Part shown: one piece after another, positions 50,742-59,396 of the stretch | Position numbering within the stretch: the first letter of the stretch is position 1 | How the letters are laid out: every line of letters starts with the position of its first letter | DNA from: CAZSNT01 sp964607765 | Lineage (GTDB): Bacteria; Verrucomicrobiota; Lentisphaeria; Oligosphaerales; JABHEG01 | Assembly: GCA_964607765.1 (NCBI GenBank) | Contig: CAZSNT010000006.1 | Location: forward strand, 1-64,000 | Direction of reading: 5' to 3' | DNA length: 64,000 bases | Notes under the pieces: model-generated | What the model was told of the DNA's origin: nothing | Databases searched by the model: none | The model's input: the letters and a program-made list of their open reading frames with translations, nothing else | Translations under genes and position numbers: made by a program

Positions 50742-50991
50742 ACCCCACAGCTCGCGCACGTGATACGCGCTCAGCGGCGTGAGGGGGTGGGTATGTGGAG
50801 TTGTGGAGTTATAGGGGAGAGAGTGTATATCTACCTATTATACTGACATTTACATCTCAGAATAACTCCACATCAACTCCGCAGAACCCATCACAGGGCT
50901 GGTCCGCGTCGCGGAGTTTCTGGCGGGAACCGCCGTCACGGGCGGCCGAACCCCACAGATGTGGACCGTTTGTGGAGTTTCCTGTGGGGTT
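50742..50991. other. Iteron-rich region, candidate phage replication origin
   Basis: Copies of GTGGAGTT or one-base variants occur at 50795-50802, 50803-50810 (tandem), 50864-50871 and 50875-50882 (inverted), 50911-50918, 50949-50956 (inverted), 50972-50979 and 50984-50991; AACCCCAC also lies near 50741. They flank an AT-rich core (50820-50868: TGTATATCTACCTATTATACTGAC and following). The replication genes (DUF3987 primase-helicase and others) lie to the right and a ParB-domain gene to the left. Repeats in both directions around an AT-rich core are typical of an initiator-bound origin; a centromere or operator cluster is the alternative. Confidence 0.5.
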
Positions 50992-51164
50992 TCGCTTGGG
51001 CCGTTGATCAGTGCCAGGCGGCATCAGCCAGCCACATTGACGAGGTGTACTGGATTGCTACGTTGGCGTGCGTCGCCCCCCCCGGTGTGGGCGGAGACTG
51101 GTCCAATGGTTGTTGGCGATGAAGTAACCCGGCGAGACCCGTGAACAGCCAGTCGGGAGTAGGG

Positions 51165-51971
51165 ATGGCACAGCCCCTTGAGATATCCATGTTCCACTTC
51201 CGCTGCTTCCTCTGCGGCGGAGACCCTGATGAGGTACCGCTTCGAGGGTATCTGGCACAATGGCAGCGCTCGGACGCGCCCCGGCTCTGGATGCTGCTCG
51301 CCATCGTGGAGAAGGCGCTTCATGCCGTAGAGCAAGGGTCCGCGCGTTGGCTGACGAAGAGGTTCCGCCGCGCCTCAGAGCAGTTCCGTGCCGGTCTGGC
51401 CCAAGCCCAGTTGCCGCTGCCCGACATTGGGTGCTGCCCCCTCAGGAGGTCCCGGACAGACGAACGCGTCCTCACCTTCGACCAAGTCTGCCCGGCCTGT
51501 TTCACCGGTGCTGGCCGACGGGCAACCGGGAACTACTTCACAGACTGGCCAGAGGCCTGCAAGGTTCAGACGGGCAATGTGCTCTATGAGAGCGGATTGG
51601 TGCTGTGGGCTGTGTTGCACTCACTCCCTGACTGGGCGTCCGGCGCGATGTTGGCGGACCTCAATCGGGTCCGCCTCGGGCTGCGGAAGGTAGGGGGCGC
51701 TTTATCCCTTCTGGAATGCCCCCAGTGCGGGCGGTTTACTTCCTGTCTCCACGGCCATCCCGATCCAGAGGAGAATGGCTTCTGCCGTTGGTGCCTGGAC
51801 ATGGGAGGCGGGTTGGGTGGATTCATGTCGATTACTGTCGACGAGAACGGACTGCCTTGCCCGGTCGTGGAGTGCGACCACACAGCGCCGGCGCGGAACT
51901 GCTGGGATGTGCTTCCGCCCGAGGTGAAGTCGAAGATCCAGGCCCAGCAGGAGGACGGTCAGCAGGGGTGA
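51165..51971 (+). CDS. Cys-rich moron protein of unknown function
   Basis: 268 residues from the ATG at 51165 (GTG at 51141 is an alternative; GGAG six bases upstream supports 51165). Several metal-binding-like pairs occur: CFLCGGDP near the start, CPACFTG in the middle, then CPQCGRFTSC and FCRWC in the last third, so zinc binding is likely. No family is recognised. The gene runs against the flanking replication and methyltransferase operons, next to the origin candidate. Such isolated genes are often lysogenic-conversion or defence genes. Confidence 0.65.
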   Translation: MAQPLEISMFHFRCFLCGGDPDEVPLRGYLAQWQRSDAPRLWMLLAIVEKALHAVEQGSARWLTKRFRRASEQFRAGLAQAQLPLPDIGCCPLRRSRTDERVLTFDQVCPACFTGAGRRATGNYFTDWPEACKVQTGNVLYESGLVLWAVLHSLPDWASGAMLADLNRVRLGLRKVGGALSLLECPQCGRFTSCLHGHPDPEENGFCRWCLDMGGGLGGFMSITVDENGLPCPVVECDHTAPARNCWDVLPPEVKSKIQAQQEDGQQG

Positions 51972-52015
51972 GTACGTCCTCTTCTCTGTGGAGTGCCCCT
52001 CCGCCGCTCGGCCGC

Positions 52016-54466
52016 TCATCCCCTCAATCTGTACTGCGGCCGCATCGGCCCCCGCTGCGGCATCTGGATCTCGATCAGGTCCTGGGCCACGAGCGACTCC
52101 CGCACTTCCTCGATCTTCTTCTCTGACCATCCGAGGCGTCGGCTCAGATCCCAGTGGGCCATGAACTCACCGGGCTTTCTGTCGGCCCATCGCGTGAGGA
52201 TCTCAATGACCCGTTTGCAGTCTGCTTGGAACTCGCTGTCGGCAACGTAGAGATCCGCCATGTAGAGCATGCGCCGGGTCTGGTGCTCGACCATCGCCCA
52301 GGCCCAGTCGATCCCGTCGATGGTGATGCGCGAGTCCTGGTGGTTCTCGCTGCAGGCGTAGAGCAGCGCCAGCTTGCGGACCTTCTCGTAGGCTCGAGCC
52401 CAGATCGCCATCTTGGTCTCGTCGCCCTGTTGCTGGGCCTCCTCGTAGGCATCGTCGGTGAGCGCCCAAATGGCCTCGCTTCGGGCCGTGGCCTCGGGAG
52501 TGTCGGGCACGGTCGCCGGCTCGGGATGGAAGCCGGACAGGTTCCCGCTGTGGACGCCGCCGGGATTGTAGTCCATCCACCACGCTGCCGTGTCGACGAT
52601 CGGTTGCGGGACCGGGACGGTCACGGGCATCCGGCCCCGGCTGCGGGGGCCGGCATCGAGGACCAGCGTTCGGGCGAAGAGCCCGTTGTTGAGCATGCGA
52701 CCGCTCAGGGCCTTGTAGAAGTACTGCGGCACCGCTGTCCCGAAGAGCGTCAGCGACGGCTGTTGGATGACCAGCGGCTCGGTCTGCCCGGCCTTCTTGC
52801 GCAGCGGATAGCGGGTGCGCGACGATCCGTACATCTTCAGCAGGATCTGCATGATCATCTCGTTGCGGCCGTCGCGGGCGCGGTTGATGCTGCCAAGGAT
52901 GGCGTCGATCTCGTCGGTCTGGAACAGCATGGTCTGGTGCAGGAACATGGCGTCCTCGATGCCTTCACCGGACGCGAACGCATCCCCGATCCCGCGCAGC
53001 GCCCCGGCCTGGTAGGCGATCTCCGAGTTCACCTGGCGCGGATGGTCCTTACCCACACCGGAGTTGGCCAGAGCGACGATGTAGACGTTGCTCCGGTTGT
53101 TGAGTTGGTCCCTGACCCGGCGGGCGGCCAGGTAGGATTGCAGGCAAAGTGCACCGCAGAAAGCCAGCGTCGGGTTCGGGTAAGGCGCGGTCGACAGGCA
53201 GTAGTCCATGACCTGGGCGATGAAGCCGGGGACATGCAGGAGCGCGTCGGGGAGCGGGCCGGGATCGTCGGGGCGGCCGGAAGCGTGTGTGTCTCCGGCC
53301 AAAGTGTCCGGAGTGTCGGCAGTGTCGGGTTGGGATGCGCCGCACATCGCCATGATGCCGGAGATGTCCACACCATCGGCGGGAGCCGCGCCACCGTAGC
53401 CGTCCGCCGCCAAGGACGCGGATGCTGCCGTGTAGTCGCCGCCGTGTTTGAGCAGGGCGTAGACTGCGAACGGCGAGTAGCCCTGGTTCGCCTCGAACGG
53501 CTGTGCGCCCGAACTGAAAACATAGAACGTGCGCCCGTCGAAGGTGGCCGAGTGATTACCCGTCGTCTTGCCGGGCCTGCGCCAGAGGTGGTTGCCGCCG
53601 GAGTCACCGATCTGTTGCCAACCGTGGGATTCCAGGACGGGAGCGATCTCGCCGCGTTCGTTGTAGTCGTCGCCGGGACGACTCCCAGCTCCAACCATGG
53701 GCGCACAGGGCGCGACAGGGCGCGTTTCGGCCGGGAGTGCGAGCGTGGCTGCCAGCGCCTCAAGCAACGCGCCAGTGACGACCTCTGGCGCGGCGGGCGC
53801 GTCCATGATCTCCGACACCCGATGTGGTCGCTCCGGCATGTCGTCGCCCTTGCGGTTCCACGTCCCTGGCAGACGGCAGATGCGGGAGGCATTTGCCACG
53901 GATACATCGATATGCACCCGGGCGTTCGCAGCGGGCTGCAGGGCCTGGATACAGCGATGGACCAGCCCCCCGTCGCCGGCAGGCAGGTCGATCCGGTATA
54001 GCAGGTAGTAGCCGTTCCCTGAATCCACCACGATCGGCTCCGGCCAGCCCATGGACGCAAGGCCTTCGCTGACCTCCATGCCCTTCTCGAACGCCAGTTC
54101 CTTCTCAGCATCTGTGGCGCTGATCCCGGCGGGGCGCGCGGGATCGATGTCGACCAGGAGCCAGCGGCGGCACACGATGTCTGCATCCCCGGTGGTCTCG
54201 TTGCGGCGCGCGGTCTTCAGCCGGTTGGCCGAGCGCGCCAGCAGCGCCGGATTGACCGGATTCATGGTGATATAGACGCCCATGGCCGTGGTGATCTCGG
54301 CCAGCGTTTGGGGCACGTCGCCGATGTGCTCGTAGTCGAAGTAGCCCGACTCGACGTGGGGACGCCGGAAGCCCGCGCGCTCGGCGTCGAGAACCCGGAT
54401 CTCGAACACGTCCCCTGGCCGGAACAGGAGCCGGAGGGCGGCCGCGATGTTGTCGGCATCATCCAT
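52016..54466 (-). CDS. Primase-like/DUF3987 helicase replication protein
   Basis: 816 residues. The N-terminal 240 residues resemble a RepB/AEP-type primase-like domain (WLLVDIDPARPAG with DxD, PIVVDSGNGYYLLYRIDLP, VHIDVSVANASRICRLPGT). The C-terminal half is DUF3987: VYIVALANSGVGKDH (Walker A near residue 470), MLFQTDEIDAILGSINRARDG, LTLFGTAVPQYFYKALSG and MLNNGLFARTLVLDAG. A C-terminal wHTH (KPGEFMAHWDLSRRLGWSEKKIEEV) ends it. It probably primes and unwinds phage DNA. It is next to the iteron region. Confidence 0.85.
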   Translation of the reverse strand: MDDADNIAAALRLLFRPGDVFEIRVLDAERAGFRRPHVESGYFDYEHIGDVPQTLAEITTAMGVYITMNPVNPALLARSANRLKTARRNETTGDADIVCRRWLLVDIDPARPAGISATDAEKELAFEKGMEVSEGLASMGWPEPIVVDSGNGYYLLYRIDLPAGDGGLVHRCIQALQPAANARVHIDVSVANASRICRLPGTWNRKGDDMPERPHRVSEIMDAPAAPEVVTGALLEALAATLALPAETRPVAPCAPMVGAGSRPGDDYNERGEIAPVLESHGWQQIGDSGGNHLWRRPGKTTGNHSATFDGRTFYVFSSGAQPFEANQGYSPFAVYALLKHGGDYTAASASLAADGYGGAAPADGVDISGIMAMCGASQPDTADTPDTLAGDTHASGRPDDPGPLPDALLHVPGFIAQVMDYCLSTAPYPNPTLAFCGALCLQSYLAARRVRDQLNNRSNVYIVALANSGVGKDHPRQVNSEIAYQAGALRGIGDAFASGEGIEDAMFLHQTMLFQTDEIDAILGSINRARDGRNEMIMQILLKMYGSSRTRYPLRKKAGQTEPLVIQQPSLTLFGTAVPQYFYKALSGRMLNNGLFARTLVLDAGPRSRGRMPVTVPVPQPIVDTAAWWMDYNPGGVHSGNLSGFHPEPATVPDTPEATARSEAIWALTDDAYEEAQQQGDETKMAIWARAYEKVRKLALLYACSENHQDSRITIDGIDWAWAMVEHQTRRMLYMADLYVADSEFQADCKRVIEILTRWADRKPGEFMAHWDLSRRLGWSEKKIEEVRESLVAQDLIEIQMPQRGPMRPQYRLRG

Positions 54467-54477
54467 GCACGGCTCCC

Positions 54478-56214
54478 TCAGAACGGGATTTCATCGTCAC
54501 CGTCCCAGGCCATGGCGGGTGCCAGGCCCGGATCCTCGTCCGCGCCGTCGTTCCATCCGGGTTCCGGGTAGTACTCCGGCCTGTCGCCAAGCTCGTAGGC
54601 GATCACGCGGTCAAAGCGTTCCCCCGAAACGGTGCGCACGGTGATCCGGGTCGGTTCGGCCAGGGCTCCGTCCTCGGCCAGACGGACCGCGTCGACGGCC
54701 GTTGTCGGTGGGGGCATGTGGGAGCGTTCGGACCACCAGCGGACGAACTTACCACGCGCGTAGCCGGTGTGTTCCGGGCAGACCCATTCGCTGACGTAGT
54801 GCTGCCACCCGGTGCGGTACTCGATGCGCATGGTCTTCGGATGGTCGTCGTCCGCGCCACGTTTGGTGTGCACGGAGTAGTAGACCCCCCGGACCTCGTA
54901 CTCAGTGTCGGTGATCTCGCCGGAGAGGATCGCCGATCTGTCCGCCTGAGCTTCATGCGGCTGACGTTCCGGCGGGGGGAACTCCGCGCCACATTCGGGG
55001 CAGATTTGGTAGGCTGCATGAACCAGCGCCCCGCACTCGGGGCACTCTTTGGCGGGCGCTTCTCCGTCGCCGTTGGCCCGGGTGTTCACCTGTACCGCAT
55101 CCACCGGTCCGTGCCGTAGGACGTTGCCGCCGTAGTCCAGCACCAGGCAGTCGTCCTTGCCGGGATGCAGGCGGGTGCCGCGCCCGACCATCTGAACGTA
55201 GAGCCCAGTGGACATGGTCGGCCGCAGGAGAACGACGCAGTCCACGTTGGTCGCATCGAAGCCGGTGGTCAGGACGTTGACGTTGGCCAGGAACTTGAGG
55301 GGCGGCTTCGGCTCGAAGAGCGTGTCCGCTACGGACTCCCCCCTGAAGCGGGAGATGGTGTCGGCACGTTCGCCGGACGGCGTGTCCCCGGTGATGACGC
55401 CGCACTCCTGCCCGGAGATGCGGGTGATCTCGGCGGCCACGTGCCCGCAGTGTGCCACGCTCGAGGTGAAGATCAGGACCGACCGTCGGTCCCGGGTCAG
55501 TTCGACGATCTCCCGGCAGGCCGACCGCACCAGCTCGTCCTGGTCCATGGCCGCTTCCATCTCGCTGGCGACGAACTCGCCGCCCCGCACATGCACACCC
55601 GAGAGATCGGCGCGCGCCCGCCCGCCGCGCGACCGGAGCCGGCAGAGGTAGCCCTGCACGATCATCTCGCGGATGCCTGCTTCGTAGCAGACCTGGTTGA
55701 GGATGTTCTCGGGACAGCAGATCTCGCCACCTTTGAGCCGGTACGGCGTGGCCGTCAGCCCGATGACACGGACGTTGGGGTTCACGACCTGCGCCTCTTC
55801 GAGGAAGGTGCGATAACGACCCTCACCGTCGGCGGGGATCAGGTGGGCCTCGTCCACAATCACCAGGTCGAACGGCCCGATCTCGCAGGCGCGCCGGTAG
55901 ACCGACTGGATTCCCGCCACCAGGACCGGCGTGTCGGTGTCACGGCTGTTGAGACCGGCGGAGTAGATGCCGATCTCGATTCCGGGGCAGAGCCTGCGGA
56001 TCTTGTCGGCATTCTGTTCGAGCAGTTCCTTGACGTGGGCCAGGATCAGCACACGCCCGTTCCACAGTGTCACGGCATCGGTGGCGATCTGTCCGAGCAC
56101 GAGGCTCTTGCCTGTTCCGGTCGGGAGCACAACGCAGGGGTTGTCATCGTGGTTCCGTAAGTGCTCGTAGACCGCCTCGACAGCTTCCAGCTGGTACGGT
56201 CTCAGTTCGAGCAT
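54478..56214 (-). CDS. DEAD/DEAH-box helicase (superfamily II)
   Basis: 578 residues. Motif Q-like LRPYQLEAVEAVYEHL, Walker A VLPTGTGKSLVLGQ near residue 30, VDEAHL (DEAH) near 120, GLTATPYR, and motif VI MVGRGTRLHPGKD. A zinc ribbon follows (CPECGALVHAAYQICPECG). The C-terminal 150 residues are phage-specific (YYSVHTKRGADDDHPKTMRI). A DNA-translocating helicase of recombination or replication, next to RusA and the primase. Confidence 0.9.
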   Translation of the reverse strand: MLELRPYQLEAVEAVYEHLRNHDDNPCVVLPTGTGKSLVLGQIATDAVTLWNGRVLILAHVKELLEQNADKIRRLCPGIEIGIYSAGLNSRDTDTPVLVAGIQSVYRRACEIGPFDLVIVDEAHLIPADGEGRYRTFLEEAQVVNPNVRVIGLTATPYRLKGGEICCPENILNQVCYEAGIREMIVQGYLCRLRSRGGRARADLSGVHVRGGEFVASEMEAAMDQDELVRSACREIVELTRDRRSVLIFTSSVAHCGHVAAEITRISGQECGVITGDTPSGERADTISRFRGESVADTLFEPKPPLKFLANVNVLTTGFDATNVDCVVLLRPTMSTGLYVQMVGRGTRLHPGKDDCLVLDYGGNVLRHGPVDAVQVNTRANGDGEAPAKECPECGALVHAAYQICPECGAEFPPPERQPHEAQADRSAILSGEITDTEYEVRGVYYSVHTKRGADDDHPKTMRIEYRTGWQHYVSEWVCPEHTGYARGKFVRWWSERSHMPPPTTAVDAVRLAEDGALAEPTRITVRTVSGERFDRVIAYELGDRPEYYPEPGWNDGADEDPGLAPAMAWDGDDEIPF

Positions 56215-56555
56215 GGCGTGATCCTCACGACAGCCTTCCCACGCGGGGCCATCGGCTCGCGCATGTGCGTGTGCATCTCCTTGACCTGGGAGTCATCGCG
56301 GTACGCCCCGCCGTGCTGGAGCGCATCGAGCAGGGCCTTCATGGCATTGTCGAGATCGCGCCGGCGGCAGTCGGGCGGGTAGAGGTCTACCTCCAGGAAG
56401 AGATGGCCCTCGATGGGCCGGACGCGGAGCGAGCGCAGGATTGCGCAGATGCGTTCGCGGTACCGGCGTCCCTGGCGGCTGATCAGCGTCCGGGGACCGA
56501 CACGGCGATAGTAGTGGTTCACGCTGGGTGGATACGGCAGTTCGACCTCAAGCAT
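56202..56555 (-). CDS. RusA-like Holliday junction resolvase
   Basis: 117 residues. Family pattern: LPYPPSVNHYYRRV, FLEVDLYPPDCRRRDLDNAMKALLDAL and YRDDSQVKEMHTHM, with the catalytic aspartates in DLDN and RDDSQV. RusA cleaves Holliday junctions during phage recombination or packaging. It overlaps the helicase start by 13 bp. Confidence 0.92.
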   Translation of the reverse strand: MLEVELPYPPSVNHYYRRVGPRTLISRQGRRYRERICAILRSLRVRPIEGHLFLEVDLYPPDCRRRDLDNAMKALLDALQHGGAYRDDSQVKEMHTHMREPMAPRGKAVVRITPCSN

Positions 56556-56657
56556 AGGGGGACACCTCCACGGGCGATGGGTGAAGAAGGGGGGAACGGG
56601 GCGCGGGCCAAGGAGCGAAACCCGGCGTCCCCGCTCCCCCCGGATGGGTTCTCGGGC

Positions 56658-57146
56658 CTATCGTTGCCAGGGAGGCGTGGGCTTGGTGGCCTGCGCCGCC
56701 GGGGTCGCCGGAGCACTGCCCGGCATGGAGACCGGCGGGGAGAACGCGGCTTCCTTCTTCTCGTATCCCTTGATCTCGTTGGTGATCTCGCCGGTGTCCT
56801 CGCGCTTCTTGCAGGCGACCTTGATCGAGAGCGGCAGGCTGTGCAGCTCGACGGAGTCCTTGGGCTGCAGCACGCCGACTGCCCGGCAGATGGCCGACAG
56901 TTCGCCACGGGCGATCTGAACGGCCTGCTGGTTCGGGTTGTCGAGGTTGAGCCGGGCCCAGAGCCTGCGGCCCTTGTACTGCCCGTCGCCGATCTCGAAG
57001 GTCAGCTCGAGGTAGTGGCCGTTCCCGGCCTTGGTCGGCTTCATCTCCGACTCGATGATCGCGGCGACGTACTTGCCCGCCGGGATCGGATCGAAGGACG
57101 AGGCGGGGTCAACTTGGGAAGCATCGAATCCGTTCAGGTTCGCCAT
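56658..57146 (-). CDS. DUF669 protein (phage SSB-like)
   Basis: 162 residues. DUF669 features: FDPIPAGKYVAAIIESEMKPTK, YLELTFEIGDGQYKGRRLWARL, AICRAVG. A Pro/Ala-rich C-terminal tail ends in PPWQR. DUF669 proteins occur next to Sak4 and phage nucleases and probably bind single-stranded DNA. It lies in the recombination block. Confidence 0.85.
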   Translation of the reverse strand: MANLNGFDASQVDPASSFDPIPAGKYVAAIIESEMKPTKAGNGHYLELTFEIGDGQYKGRRLWARLNLDNPNQQAVQIARGELSAICRAVGVLQPKDSVELHSLPLSIKVACKKREDTGEITNEIKGYEKKEAAFSPPVSMPGSAPATPAAQATKPTPPWQR

Positions 57147-57148
57147 GG

Positions 57149-57346
57149 TCAGTCTCCTTGGTTCTGGTCGGTGTCGGGATCGACAGGCTCATCGAGGTTC
57201 AGTGTGTGCGGCAAGACCGTGACCTTGAGCCTGTATTCGGTGCGGCGGCCGCCGGTGATGGTGAATGCCAGCCCGTCCCTGCGGGCCTGATCGAGCAGCC
57301 AGCGGATGCGGGCCGCGTAGTCGCGTGCTTTCTCGTCGTGGTTCAT
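57149..57346 (-). CDS. Small protein in recombination block, 65 aa
   Basis: 65 residues: helix (EKARDYAARIRWLLDQARRDG) then strands (FTITGGRRTEYRLKVTVLP). It overlaps the Sak4-like gene by 4 bp and ends two bases before DUF669. No family recognised. Confidence 0.6.
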   Translation of the reverse strand: MNHDEKARDYAARIRWLLDQARRDGLAFTITGGRRTEYRLKVTVLPHTLNLDEPVDPDTDQNQGD

Positions 57347-58080
57347 TGGGCTTGCTCCTCTGCCTGGGGGAACTGGTGGGCGAGGCCCTCGGCCACCGCA
57401 GCGGTGAACGAGGTCCAGTCGAAGGGGATGGTCTCGGGCATGCCGTAGCGGTTCTTGGCCAGGGCCCGCGGGGTCTCGCGGGTGACCAGGACGCGGTTGC
57501 CGTCACCGTCCATGCGGGCGAGGCAGACGAAGTCGGACCACTCGACGAAGACGTTCAGGTAGCCCTCGGGCAGCTCTGCGGTCGTCTTCTCCGTGGTGAT
57601 CCCGTCCACGTCGGTGATCTCGGTCCTCCTGGCGTGCGCGAGCAGGATCACGGCGATGCCGCGATTGATGATCCTGTCGAGCTGCGGCAGCAGGACCTGG
57701 TAGACGTGGTTCTTCAGAACCTGCTTGCCGTTCCCATAGCCGCCGTGGGAGCGGTTCAGGGTCTGGTCGAGCTTGCCGGCCGAGCCGGAGACGTGTTCTT
57801 CCACGCGCCGCAGCAGCCAGTCGATGGAGTCGATCACCAGCGTCTGGTAGGGATGCTGTTCGCGCTCGATGGCCGTCAGCCATTGGCCGATGTCGGGCCA
57901 AGTCGAGAGGTACGGCGTGCGGTTGCACTGGACCGCGCCCGCGCCGTTCTCGCAGTCGATGATCAGCGAGTCGGTCGCGGTCGCGCCGAAGGTTGTCTTG
58001 CCGATCCCGGGCGGGCCGTAGACGATTCCCTTCGGGGCCGACGGGGTCGGCCGGGCGATGATGGTGTCGAGCAGGGACAT
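57343..58080 (-). CDS. Sak4-like RecA-fold ATPase
   Basis: 245 residues from the ATG at 58080 (AAGGAG ahead). Walker A VYGPPGIGKTTFGA near residues 19-32, Walker B LVIDSIDWLLR, then VILLAHARRTEI and DGITTEKTTAELPEG. This is the phage AAA_24/Sak4 family of single-strand-annealing or recombination ATPases. Neighbours DUF669 and a PDDEXK nuclease are its usual partners. Confidence 0.85.
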   Translation of the reverse strand: MSLLDTIIARPTPSAPKGIVYGPPGIGKTTFGATATDSLIIDCENGAGAVQCNRTPYLSTWPDIGQWLTAIEREQHPYQTLVIDSIDWLLRRVEEHVSGSAGKLDQTLNRSHGGYGNGKQVLKNHVYQVLLPQLDRIINRGIAVILLAHARRTEITDVDGITTEKTTAELPEGYLNVFVEWSDFVCLARMDGDGNRVLVTRETPRALAKNRYGMPETIPFDWTSFTAAVAEGLAHQFPQAEEQAQ

Positions 58081-58106
58081 GTGGTTGTTCTCCTTGTGGG
58101 TTGGGG

Positions 58107-58904
58107 TTACACGGAGTCGAAGATGCGGACGGTCTCGTAGCCGGTCGGCCATGTGCCGGTGGCCAGGCACTGCTTCAGCCGCTCGATGGCGGCCTCGTTC
58201 TCTGCCTGACCGAAGTCCAGGGCGGACTCGGCGACGCGCCAGACGCCGACGCGGAAGGGCTCCTTCTTCTCCACGGCCACGATGTGCACGGGGAAGAGGA
58301 TGCCGGAGGCAGCGTGCAGGACGGCGCGGTAGAAGGCCACCTGGTGCAGGTAGCCGTATCGCCGGGCATCCGCCTCGAACCAGGTGAGGTCATCGCACGT
58401 CTTGAGGTCCACGATGCCGTGGTCGGCTTGGAAGTAGTCGGGACGTACCTGACAGGGGATGCCGCAGTACCCGGCCCGACACACACCTTCGGCAACCCCG
58501 CCGGCCAGGAGGCCGGGCGCTACCGGGTGCGCCTGCACCGCCTCGTGGAGCCGCTCGCCGAACGCGGCGTCCTCGTCGTTCAGCACAGGCTTGCCCTGGG
58601 CGTCGGCCCATTCGCGGAAGGCCTTCGTCGCCTTACCGAAGGGGAGCCCAGTCTTGGGGTTGACCGGGCCACCGACCGCATACTCGGCCTCGAACGCCTC
58701 GGGGCCCTCGAGAATGAGCGTGTGGGCGGCGCGCCCCAACAGGTAGGCCGGGGTGTCCTTGTCCGGGATCAGCCCGAGTTGCTTCCGGTGGAACAGCTCG
58801 GGGCACTTGCGGAAGTCACCAAGGCGGTGGCTGCTCAGGAACTCCTGCGCCTTGCCGTGGTACACCTCGGCGGCTTCTGCGATGAGGAAGGTGGGCTGGG
58901 TCAT
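58107..58904 (-). CDS. PD-(D/E)XK phage exonuclease (DUF3799 type)
   Basis: 265 residues. Core motifs: HRLGDFRKCPELFHRKQLGLI, YLLGRAAHTLILEGPEAFE (Gly-Arg-His helix), VRPDYFQADHGIVDLKTCDD (catalytic D...DxK) and YLHQVAFYRAVLHAASG. This matches the PDDEXK-like RecE/exo8 group that makes 3' single strands for annealing. Overlaps the upstream gene by 4 bp (ATGA). Confidence 0.87.
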   Translation of the reverse strand: MTQPTFLIAEAAEVYHGKAQEFLSSHRLGDFRKCPELFHRKQLGLIPDKDTPAYLLGRAAHTLILEGPEAFEAEYAVGGPVNPKTGLPFGKATKAFREWADAQGKPVLNDEDAAFGERLHEAVQAHPVAPGLLAGGVAEGVCRAGYCGIPCQVRPDYFQADHGIVDLKTCDDLTWFEADARRYGYLHQVAFYRAVLHAASGILFPVHIVAVEKKEPFRVGVWRVAESALDFGQAENEAAIERLKQCLATGTWPTGYETVRIFDSV

Positions 58905-59296
58905 GCTCCCACCCCCTTTCCGCCGACGGCGCAGGCACCGGCGTCACACCCGCTGCAGCGGCCATTGACTGTGCCGCCGGACGTCGGTTTGCCGTTGCCG
59001 GGGACGGGGCGATCCGTCCGGCCCTCCTTCGGGATCAGCGTGACCTGGAATGCGTCCTCGCCGAACTCGTGGATCAGAAACTGCGTGAAGATCAGGACAA
59101 GCTGACGGGCGACGTCATTGTCCCCGTCGATCACGCAGGCGCGCTTTTTGTCGCCGAAGAGGTAGCGCATCGAGAGCCGCACTTCGGCCTGGCCGTGCAG
59201 TGCCTCGGCGGCAATGATGGCCATGATCAGCGTCGCTTCCGCCTGGTCCAGCGGCACGCCGTCCTCGAACTGGTATCGGTAGACAGTCTTGCTCAT
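58901..59296 (-). CDS. Phage protein, 131 aa, with Cys/Gly-rich tail
   Basis: 131 residues from the ATG at 59296. The N-terminal 90 residues are alpha/beta (VYRYQFEDGVPLDQAEATLI, LVLIFTQFLIHEFGEDAFQV). A short Pro/Gly spacer and CSGCDAGAC tail suggest a metal site. No family recognised. It heads the recombination-replication operon. Its ATG overlaps the stop of the frame that starts in the 33-bp element. Confidence 0.6.
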   Translation of the reverse strand: MSKTVYRYQFEDGVPLDQAEATLIMAIIAAEALHGQAEVRLSMRYLFGDKKRACVIDGDNDVARQLVLIFTQFLIHEFGEDAFQVTLIPKEGRTDRPVPGNGKPTSGGTVNGRCSGCDAGACAVGGKGVGA

Positions 59297-59343
59297 GTGT
59301 CGTCTCCAGTGGTTGGGGGTCTCTGCGAGGCACCGGCGCTGTT

Positions 59344-59376
59344 CATTTCTTTCACCGCCGGGCACGCGGTTGGCGG
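59344..59376 (-). promoter_or_regulatory. 33-bp phage element, copy 3
   Basis: Minus strand CCGCCA (59376-59371), 14 bases, GGTGAAAGAAATG (59356-59344), between the sigma factor stop and the 131-residue gene. A GGCGGG/CCCGCC hairpin abuts its upstream edge. Confidence 0.75.
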
Positions 59377-59396
59377 GGTTGCCCGCCCCGTTCCGG

